From assembly GCA_030159075.1 (NCBI GenBank), contig BROG01001217.1, positions 1 to 64,000 on the forward strand: a stretch of 64,000 nt of DNA, in the 5' to 3' direction. Below the pieces are notes generated by a model. It had not been told where the DNA came from. It did not search any database and was given only the letters and a program-made list of their open reading frames with translations. The position numbers were made by a program, and so were the translations under genes. Below, in pieces: positions 24,201 through 36,200 of the stretch; the first letter of the stretch is position 1, and every line of letters starts with the position of its first letter. The DNA is from Atrina japonica (Eukaryota > Mollusca > Bivalvia > Pterioida > Pinnidae).

Positions 24201-27200
24201 AATACGACTTCCGAGACTAAAGTAGGTACATATACACAACAAAACAATGGCTATTGGGAAGTATATGTTGAAACCATCTGATACGATTGATATAACATCC
24301 ATGTGACCCATTATCTGAAAACAAAATACCATAACATGAAGTAAAATATTCCTTGCAATGATATGTGTAAGTAGCGGAATAGATGATATGGCACACATCA
24401 AATACCTCTGGCAATGATCCGTAGACAAAATGGTGTATAATAAACATGTTTAGCAATGGGATGTAGACAATATGGCAAAAATCAACGATAATTATGGCAT
24501 GCATAAGATATTCCTGGCATGTGTAAGTCCTGAGATATATAACAGTATACAGAGCAATGTGTAAATACCAAGATTTACAATACTACATAGTATCACCAGT
24601 AAATACAGAGATTTACAATATTCTAGCACCATGAGTAAATACAGAGATTTACAATACTATATACTATCATGAGTAAATACAGAGATTTACAATATTCTAG
24701 CACCATGAGTAAATACCACTATATAGTATCATGAGTAAATACAGAGATTTACAATATTCTAGCACCATGAGTAAATACAGAGATTTACAATATTCTAGCA
24801 CCATGAGTAAATACCTAGATTTACAATAATGTGCAGTGTTATACATAAATACCTCTGTGTAGGATGTCTCTTCTAAGTTATCTTCATAAGTTATGTGACT
24901 GTCCAGATGGATCAATCCAAGAAAGTTTAAACACATTGGTGGAGTTAATCTACATAGCATCCTGCAAAGAATTTGACCAAATCTTATCAAGTCTTAACAG
25001 AACCTCTGAAAAATAATCTATTTAAAGTAACAATGCCATAGCTATAAAGCTATTTATGGGTTAGAATATGTTATGGTTAAAAAAAAACAAAAACAACAAC
25101 ACTTAAAATAATTTTGACCTTCACACAACCAGTTAGTTGATGAAAATTTTAATTTTAATGATGGAAGTCAAGTTAGTATACCATGCTTCACTCAACTTAT
25201 CATACAACTTACATGCCAGTAAAGACCAGACTGTATTCGTCTGTTTGATGATTAGGTGCAATGTAGAAGAAGTTGAGAATTCTTATTTGGAATATACTGT
25301 AATACGCACAAAAACACAGGTAGGCTATTGTCAAGATGGAGGCAAACTGAAATAGACAAGTTATGTTTACTTTATAACATGAATGATACTGATGTATTAG
25401 TTTAGTTAAAGTGCAAGATGGCCATATACAGCAAATATGATTACTTGTAATTTTTCTATGATTATATTTAAATTCAGATAATCCAGAACACAACAGTTTT
25501 ATAGAAACTCAACAATGAGCATTTGACTACAAATGACTCTAGTTGCCCTATCATATAATATCATGAATTGGCTCCAAATTTTACTTCTGTGTTAATGAAC
25601 TTATTTGGTTAATACTTGAACTTAAGTTGAACATAATTACACTGACTTACAAAACTTTGAATTTTGAATAGAATTTTACATTACACTCAATAAAAATTTC
25701 AGTTATATGGTGGTGGCCAGTCTTTAATAGTGGAGGAGAGAACTTGTTTACAATGTACCCTGAGAGAGACCATTGGACTTACACAGGTAAACTGGCAAAC
25801 TTTCTAAAAAAATCAACTTAGGTTCAAGTGGGGCTCAAACCTGCCCTGACCAGAAGTGAGAGACTCATGGTTCAAAGTGTAATGCTCCAACCATTTGGCC
25901 ACAATTTAGATAGCAAAGACACTTATCAGTCAGCATTTTTCTACATGAGGTTCATACAGCAAATCATAAAAAAGGTAAGGGTGATTTAATTCCACTGTGT
26001 CTAAATTTGCAGATGCAATTTTTAAAATGATTCAATGGATATATCTTTCCATGTATACAAACTTGCTAATGCAATTTTTAAAATAATTCAATGGATATCT
26101 TTCCATATATACAAACTTGCTGATGCAATTTTTTTAATAAATCAATGGATATATCTTTCCATATATACAAACATTATATGATAGAAAAATATTTTGAAGA
26201 TATCTTTGAAATATTCCAGAGATGTTATAGATATTTTAATCACATAACTCTCTACATGTCAATCAATTATAATTCCACACTTATTATTTATAACTGTTGT
26301 TCCTTAAGCATAAATAATGAAACAAACAAAAACTGACTAGCGGCAATATGGCCGAATGGCTAGGCACTGTATTTCTCACAACAGCTAAATCAAATAGACA
26401 GATGAATGGACAGACATCAATTCATTGAGCAGTATTTGCTTCACAATCCAACCAAAAATTTGAAGCCACCAAAAGTATTACCTCAATGTAAACATAGTCA
26501 TGATTCTGCTTAGCAATGCCAATGAAGACAGCAAAGAGGGAAAGAACAGGTTCTTTGATGAAAAACAGGCATTCTGACCACACAACCATGAAGGAAAATA
26601 TTGTTAAAATGACCGCAATCACTTTCATCACCCAAGATCGAAGCCAACACTTCCAATACCATTCTGAAAAATAATGAATATACATGTATATGAACAGACA
26701 TCAACAGAATAAAATAAACTATACCTAAAGATGATAGGAAATTAATTCAACTTGAAAAATTGCCTTCAACTAATGTTTTAAAAAATGTATTTCTTTTTAT
26801 TTCTGTACCCAGGGATTTTTCCAAAAAGGCAATTCAGTAAGCATTATTTCATACCTACTAGGGGAACAGTCATTATCTTGAGATTGTGGAGAAAACTTGG
26901 GTGATTGTTATCAAGCCAAAGTGCTAGGACATGTATCACATGAAGGTGGAAAGAGATTTGAATTCTCAATTCTTAAAAAATTACAAAATTTCATGAAACG
27001 GTCAAAAAAGTCAAATTACAATTGATATAGATCATTAGATGATAATATGAACTAGTGTAAGTAAAATGTAAGAGAAAACCCATACCAACTGTAGGAGTGT
27101 AAATTGTTCTAATAAAGCTCCATGGTGAGGAAGAATATGATCTCTTGAATTTTCTATCACTATTGTTCTCATTATCTTCAATATCTTCTAAATCAAATGC

Positions 27201-30200
27201 TTTTTCCATTAGAGAATTCCACTGAGCGTGTGTTCGGTGATGAGCCTGTGTGGTTTGAATCACTCTTTTGTGTAACTTAATCAAGGTTTTCTCACTTGGA
27301 CCATCATGTGTTTTATCATAGTCTTCGTAATCATCAACATTTCTTTTGATTGATTGCCTCATAGACTCTGGACACTGAAACAGTACATTTCACTTCTTAC
27401 ATACTGTTAATCAAGCTTATTTTGAGGTGAATTTATTTCATATCTTTTAATTTCAGACTTATTCGGAAAAACATGAATTCACAAGACTTTTCTTAGTTGC
27501 ACACAATAATTTTGAACATATATATCAATGTATTGGCAAAGGGATACATGTATTCAGTATTACAATTTTCATATCAAGAGAATTTATTCATTTCTACTTC
27601 TTACAGTATTTTATGTTAATAGTGCTGATAATTTTACAATTACTGACTTTGAAACAGGCCAATCAGGATTTATAAATGTGATAAAATTTATTATTATACC
27701 TTCTATTAAAATCTCACAATCTGACTGGTTGAGAGAAATGTGAACATTTTCAATGTCACTTGCTCAGTTAACAAAGATAAAGATGCCAGGGTGACATTCC
27801 AAAAAATCATTGGCATTCTAAAGGGTCATAAAATAAAGGAAACCCAATATTTTCAAAACTTTGTAGGTTTTGTATCAATTTTCTTTCATCATCCTTTTAT
27901 CTACACAAGTAGCAAACTATCCCGGTCTTTTATTGCTTTAGGAGTACACTGACATTTACAAAGCATGGAATCAATTGTATAGAATATCTTTATACAGTGA
28001 CTGTTCAAGCCCTAAAGTCAACACTTGTCCACTGTGTTAAGTCAATACCTGGTGTTTGTGTGGAAAATTAACTGAACAAAGACAATACCGTAAATTGGAA
28101 TATTTTGGCAACGCTAAAATTTGGCCACTTTTGTCATAAAATGAAGTTATTTTTGGCCAATAAAATTTTGGATGTTTATGTTTTTACCAACTGAATATAA
28201 TTAGAAAAAAGCTATAAATTATCTTGACTTCTCGGAGCAAATGTCAATGAGATATCTTGCTATTCCGCTAAGTAGATATTAAACCAAATATGGATTAACT
28301 GGGCGCGATATCAAGTCATAAATGAAAAAAAAAATATCCAGCTGTCGAACATGTACAGTTTACTTTTGGTCATTTAATACGGTGGCCAAAATTAAACAAT
28401 GGCCAAAATAATCAAATTTAAGGTATAGAGTCTATTGTGCCATTATACATTTATACATGTATCTTTCATTATACAGAAATTATCTGAGCCATTATACACT
28501 ACACATACCTTAGACAATACAGTGTCTACTTGTTGTCGTAACGGATGATTATACCTTATACTCTCTGACAGTCTCTTTACCTCCTGAAAATAAATAAAGT
28601 CCATGTTTGTTTAAATCTTTATCTGTTATAATGGTTTATCTTATAGTAATAATTCAATGTGATTAAACCAGAAGAGGGAAAATAATTCAATCTATAAACC
28701 AATACAGTCTTTTTCTGAGCCTGTATCACTCACGTGACATATATATGCCTATATTCCACTTATAGTAAGAGCATGGAAAGAGTTTTGAAAATGTCTAACG
28801 AACGGATGAATGATGGATGGACGGAAAGTAAAGTCACTGGCACATATGACCTTTGAGTCATGTGAGCTAAATCAAAGTGTAAAATTGTCCTTAGCATAAA
28901 ACTAAACAACTATCAGCAAATGAAATCTTTGAACACTGAACAACAATTGGTCATCCAACCAGTCCACGTTTACATCAGCCTGAAATGTGACAACATGCTT
29001 CTTTTGAGGAATTCAATCTGTATAACCAAGTATGCATATCTAAAGGTTAATAGATAGATAAAAAATTAAGAAATTATCAAATCTTTGTGTCATTAGCTCT
29101 CATCCTAATTTTATTTTTTGATTTGAGTTCTAGATCACTGAGAATGTATCACTACTGGAGATGGAAATATGAGTTTTGTTGTGTAAGTTTTTAAACCATG
29201 TAACTCACACACAATTCTTAATCTGATTGTCTGATCTCAGCTGTGGAGTAGTTATATGGATAAATGTTACTGTTAGATTTTCCCAATTTGTGATATTGTG
29301 GTAAATGTCACAAAATTTCCAATTGGAAAGGTACACGGCCCTGTTTCTGGAGATAAGAAAAATCCCTGGTTCAAACGATTAAACAATAAAAATACAAAAT
29401 TGACAAGTCTATACATGGCAATACATACATCTAAGACATCTTCAAGATTTTCATCAGCTTCTGTTTTCTCTGTACTAAGTTTTGCAATTTTAAATTGTGT
29501 TTTGGCAAGAACGTAGCCTCTTTTTGAACTATTCCACAATGTTCTAGGCACCTCTACCAATCCATATCCAAGAAGTAACACTAACAGAAATAAACCCCAC
29601 GTATTGCTCGCTGTAATACCAATGACTTTTAATTTTTCTCTGAAAAATAAAAATATTTAATCAATTATTTAAACACAGAATTGAAACAAGATAAAAAGAT
29701 AGATTTTTAATTGTATATTTCATACTGTAAACTTAGGTATTAGAATCTCATGAAATGATCTTTATGATTCATGATAGATCTGACAGAAATTTAAGTAAAA
29801 AATCAAAGGCCATTGTACAACATATGACAAGTCTTAAATTACAGGTGAGACACGATAATTATTAGACTGCCCTAATTCACCACACAACTCCAGTATAACT
29901 GTACTCAAGTCCGGGTTTAATCTTATTGTGTAGCATACAGATCACATACTGTCACTACACAACTCCAGTATAACGGTACTCAAGTCCGGGTTTAATCTTA
30001 TTGTGTAGCATACAGATCACATACTGTCACCACACAACTCCAGTATAACGGTACTCAAGTCCGGGTTTAATCTTATTGTGTAGCATACAGATCACATACT
30101 GTCACTACACAACTCCAGTATAACGGTACTCAAGTCCGGGTTTAATCTTATTGTGTAGCATACAGATCACAGACTGTCACTACACAACTCCATATAACGG

Positions 30201-33200
30201 TACTCAAGTCCGGGTTTACTTATTGTGTAGCAAACAGATCCACTGTCACCACACACGGTACTCAAGTCTGGGTTTAATCTTATTGTGTAGCAAAAAGATC
30301 ACATACTGTCACCACACAACTTCAGTATAACAGTACTCAAGTCTGGGTTTGATCTGATTGTGTGGCATACAGATCACATACTGTCACCACACAACTTCAG
30401 TATAACAGTACTCAAGTCTGGGTTTAATCTTATTGTGTAGCAAACAGATCACACACTGTCACTCCAGTATAACGGTACACAAGTCTGGGTTTAATCTTAT
30501 TGTGTAGCAAACAGATCACATACCGTCACCACACAACTCCATAACGGTACACAAGTCTGGGTTTAATCTTATTGTGTAGCAAACAGATCACATACTGTCA
30601 CCACACAACTCCAGTATAATGGTACTCAAGTCTGGGTTTGATCTGATTGTGTGGCATACAGATCACACACTGTCACTACACAACTCCAGTATAACAGTAC
30701 TCAAGTCTGGGTTTGATCTGATTGTGTGGCATACAGATCACATACTGTCACCACACAACTTCAGTATAATAGTAGTCAAGTCTGGGTTTGATCTTATTGT
30801 GTAGCAAACAGATCACATACTGTCACTCTCTAAGTCCAGTCTGGGTTTGATCTTATTGTGTGGCATACAGATCACATACTGTCACCACACAACTCCAGTA
30901 TAACAGTACTCAAGTCTGGGTTTGATCTTATTGTGTGGCAAACAGATCACATACTGTCACCACACAACTCCAGTATAACAGTACTCAAGTCTGGGTTTGA
31001 TCTGATTGTGTGGCATACAGATCACATACTGTCACCACACAACTCTTGTATAACAGTACTCAAGTCTGGGTTTGATCTTATTGTGTGGCATACAGATCAA
31101 ACAGTATAACAGTACTCAAGTCTGGGTTTGACTTATTGTGTGGCATACAGATCACATACTGTCACACACAACTCCAGTATAACAGTAGTATGGGTTTTAA
31201 TCTTATTGTGTGGCAAACAGATCACATACTGTCACCACACAACTCCAGTATAACAGTACTCAAGTCTGGGTTTGATCTGATTGTGTGGCATACAGATCAC
31301 ATACTGTCACCACACAACTCCAGTATAACAGTACTCAAGTCTGGGTTTGATCTTATTGTGTGGCAAACAGATCACATACTGTCACCACACAACTCCAGTA
31401 TAACAGTACTCAAGTCTGGGTTTGATCTGATTGTGTGGCATAAGATCACATACTGTCACCACACAACTCCAGTAAAAGTACTCAAGTCTGGGTTTGATCT
31501 GATTGTGGCATACAGATCACATACTGCCACCACAACTCCAGTTTACAGTCTGGGTTTGATCTGATTGTGTGGCATACAGATCACATACTGTCACCACACA
31601 ACTCCAGTATAACAGTACTCAAGTCTGGGTTTGATCTGATTGTGTGGCATACAGATCACATACTGCCACCACACAACTCCAGTTTAACAGTACTCAAGTC
31701 TGGGTTTGATCTGATTGTGTGGCATACAGATCACATACTGTCACCACACAACTCTAGTATAACGGTACTCAAGTTTGGGTTTGATCTTATTGTGTAGCAA
31801 ACAGATCACATACTGTCACCACACAACTTCAGTATAACAGTACTCAAGTCTCACAATTTGACAAACAGATCACACACTGTCACCACACAACTCTAGTATA
31901 ACAGTACTCAAGTCTGGGTTTGATCTTATTGTATGGCATACAGATCACACACTGTCACCACACAACTCCAGTATAACAGTACCAAGTCACCATTGTATGG
32001 CATACAGATCACATACTGTCACTACACAACTTCATTATAACAGCACTTAAGTCTCACAATTTGACCTGATTCTATGGCATAAATATCAGACCATCACCAC
32101 ACAACTCAAGTATTACTCAAGGCTAAGAATTTTACTGAACACCAGTTACAAATGTAATTCTGAAGCCTAAGTGGTTGAGCAGGCAAAGTCAAGGATTTTC
32201 CCTAGAATATTCTGAAGCTAGATGTATATGGTGCCAGGCAATGATGACAAATATGCTGTTGATGTACTTACCCATCAATATGTAGATCTGATCTAGCCGC
32301 TACATATATCAAACAAATATGTTGTTGATGTAACTTACCCATCAATATGTAGATCTGATCTAGCCGCTACATATATCAAACAAATATGTTGTTGATGTAA
32401 CTTACCAATTCAATATGTAGATCTGGTCTAGCCGCTACATATATCAAACAAATATGTTGTTGATGTAACTTACCCATCAATATGTAGATCTGGTCTAGCC
32501 GTTACATATATCAATCAAATATGTTGTTGATGTAACTGGTCTATCAATATGTAGATCTGATCTAGCCGTTACATATATCAAACAAATATGTTGTTGATGT
32601 AACTTACCCATTCAATATGTAGATCTGGTCTAGCCGCTACATATATCAAACAAATATGTTGTTGATGTAACTTACCCATCAATATGTAGATCTGGTCTAG
32701 CTGCTACATATATCAAACAAATGCCAAAAATCATGAGATATGATCCATAATAAATAGCATTTTCAATCAGAGCTGTCCTTATTTTCCCTGTTACAGTGAA
32801 ATTACCAGCAGTTGAGTAGGACTGCATCATTGGTAATATTAGCCTGAAAAAACAATAGCAGACCGATTTAATAATTCTGTTGTGAGTGCATGTACTCATC
32901 CATCATTTATCTTTATAATAATTTTCCCAAAATAAAAGTTTGACAGATAAAAATACATAGGATACTGTCCTAATTCACAAAAATAATTTTGTATTTGATC
33001 AATTTGATCAGCGTATGTAAATTTGTGTTAATGCAGTTTGTGAGGGACAAAGAATTGTCAGACAGGAATTCAATAATATAATCTTGGAAACTTTTGAGAG
33101 ATTCGTTCATGTCTGAGCAATATCTGAAGGTCTTTATGTAGGATAGCCTCAACCGAATAACACAGAAGAGAAACGATGTCAAATTTAGAGCTGCAAATAA

Positions 33201-36200
33201 TCAGGTCCCAGGATCACAAAATCATATACTTAACCCTACCAACCCCAGAAACCAGAATAGACTGGTCTAATACAATAGAAAAGAGCATACCATAAAGTTA
33301 CTAGGTTGTGAAAATTTGTATTGAAATTTTCAGGATGTCTTTACTCCAATATCAGATGTTTGACTAGCATTTATATCCATTGTGTATTTAACTACAAAAT
33401 CGGGATTTAAAATTGGTAAATAAGTATTTTATTGAATACTGAAATTGTGAGTTATAGTCTGTATGTAACATTGTATCTAGGTCTCAGGGATACATAAAAC
33501 AATAATGATTTATCATCACTTTTTATATAAAAAAACAAGTATTTGAATAAGATATTTCTATATAAAATTTGCATTTCATTTTCAGCAAATTTTACAAAAC
33601 AGCACAAATTATCATCATCATCATTTTGTATTATACACTGCTCTTCTAAAAAAATTTAACAGTGTATCAAAACTACAGCAATGTCTCTTTTGTGATATAA
33701 TTACATGTATGAGATTTATATAACTAACCAGGTAAGGATCTGTGATGTCCAGTATACCACGTGCCACAAGGCCGGCAATACATTGTCCGGCACATGACTA
33801 AGAGGTTGCTGACACTGGACATCAGATGAGGACTGTAACACTGATCTGTGCTGAGTATTAACTTCATCTGAGTGGTTGAAGTGTAGGGTAGTAGATGTGT
33901 AATTGACAGTAGAGTTTGTTACACTTGGTTTAAATGTTGTTGTTGTTGTTGATCTTGGCAAGATATGACTGTTATCACGTAAACACTGGCGATAAAATGT
34001 CTGTAAATAGAAAAAAGAAAGTATTCATCTGACATGTGATCAGAGAGGCAGACAGATTTATTGGTATCATTCAGAGATGTGAAGAAATAGATAATTATAC
34101 AATTTAACATTCAATCTATTAACTATATGCATCATATACCAAATTGATTTGATTTTTTTATATACATGTATCTTTAAATTGTATTAAAGACTGGTCACTG
34201 CAGTGTTCCCAGACATGCAAAAACCTATGTGAATTACAGAGTTTCATTACGAAACATGCACAAAAACAAAACACACCACATGCATTCACGCGTAGTAGAT
34301 GCCTATCTCATTATCACTTATATTGTCATTAAGATGGTAACACAATGATGCCACTTCCCGGTGTTAGTATCCTTACTTTGTAAACAGTGTCAGTGACTAC
34401 AAAACAATTTATTCTCAAATCATAGCGTATTTGTGAAAGTAACACTTTTTCTGAGACCTTCCCAACTTCAAAGACAGTCGCATGATTCTTATCGGTTGAA
34501 GGTCACCTTCCAATGAACACATCTTGCAGTGTCCATACTAAAGACTTCAATTTCACAGTGAAATGCCAAGATAAAGAAATGATTTGAAATATTTATAGAT
34601 TTTGATTATGCAATTTTTTACACTATATCTAAATACTCTTGAATGCCAATGCTTTCATAACATGTGGAACACAGTGTATTACACACACACAACATCACAA
34701 TTTATATATCAACATCAGATTCACAAACATTTATGTCTATTAATGGGGGTCGAGATCAGTAAAATATTTTTTTTATTTAATTTTATCTATATGTACCCTT
34801 GACTTGTATCCTTGTTCCCCTATTTTTGCTACCCATGGGGTACAAAAAACCCTATTCTGAAAAAAGCAGTGGGAACACTACACTCTAATGTTATTTAAAA
34901 CAAGGGCTAATTGTAACAGGGTACTGTTACATGATGTCCCCAAACGGTGAAACAAGTCGTGTTGATATCAACCAGCATTTATTTACATACCAAACTGCAA
35001 TTGTTTTTCACAGGTTTTGAGGAATAAAAGCCATAAGGCTGAAATAGCAGTCAATGATACCAGTAAATTTCAAATTTCATCAAAATCTAACAATGTTGAC
35101 ATTTTGACCAATCAGAAGCCCAGTTTGCCATAGACGACAACAAAACTAATACCATTGAAATTGCAATCCCTTGATACCAATAAATTCTAAATTTCATCAA
35201 AATCTGACAATGTTAAAATTTTTACCAATCAGAAGCCTCAATTTGCTATAGACAGCAACAAAACCCATATCACTGAAATCGCAATCCCTTAATACCCTTA
35301 AATTCCAAATTTCATCAAAATCGGACAAATGTTGAAATTTTGACCAATCAAAAGCCTTTGTTTGCCATAGTCGCCATCTTTTTATGACGTCGCAAAATAC
35401 ATTGTGCACATCTGCACACCCAAACCTATAATCATATGACATTTCATTAAAGTCTGTCCAGTAATTTCAGAGAAAACATGCGGACAAGTTTCAACCAATC
35501 AGAAGCCACGGTTTGCCACAGACTCCATTTTTTATGACGTCACAGAGTCAGAGTTGATTTAACGTGTGGCGTGACTACTTAAAGCCCTTGCCACACACTG
35601 ACGTCACATATATAGTGCACATCTGCACACCCACACCTATCATCATATGAAGTTTCATTAAATCCGTCATGTAGTTTCCGAAAAAACGTGTGGACAAGTT
35701 CATCACGGAAAGATAGAAGAAGAAGAATAAGAAACAGAGCAAACACAACGTCTCCCAAACTTCGTTTGGGGGATATAATAATAATAATAATAAGAAGAAG
35801 AAACGGCAAACACAACATGTCTCCAAAATTTTGTTTGGGGGGCATACATATTTGCATAACTAAAGGATGTGTATTTGGCATTTAGATCAAATATCAAACA
35901 ACTTAACAACATCGTTGAACTTTTACCTAATGTAATGTAGGCTGAACAATCTTATATAAAATCTTATAGATGTGTACTGAAGGATGTAATTGTTATACAA
36001 CTTCATACTAAAATACTTATTTTGACAATTATCTTTATTACCTACATATACATTACCCAGCAACCAATACTGGAGATGTAATTTTGATCAACGACATATA
36101 TAGAATCTATACATCATGACTTGAATATTAACAATAAAAACCTGTCTGTGTCAATATAATAGTTTTCAGATCTGAGGTCAATCATGTGTACAACTGCAAA

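Noticed and set aside
30619..31797. Several plus-strand frames of 61-159 codons with a 25-aa repeat
   Set aside because: They follow from the 75-bp period of the minisatellite in an LMBRD2 intron, oppose the gene, and are broken in many copies.
35575..35912. Overlapping minus- and plus-strand frames with I/Y runs
   Set aside because: They are translations of an (ATA)n/(AGA)n microsatellite and the neighbouring repeat.
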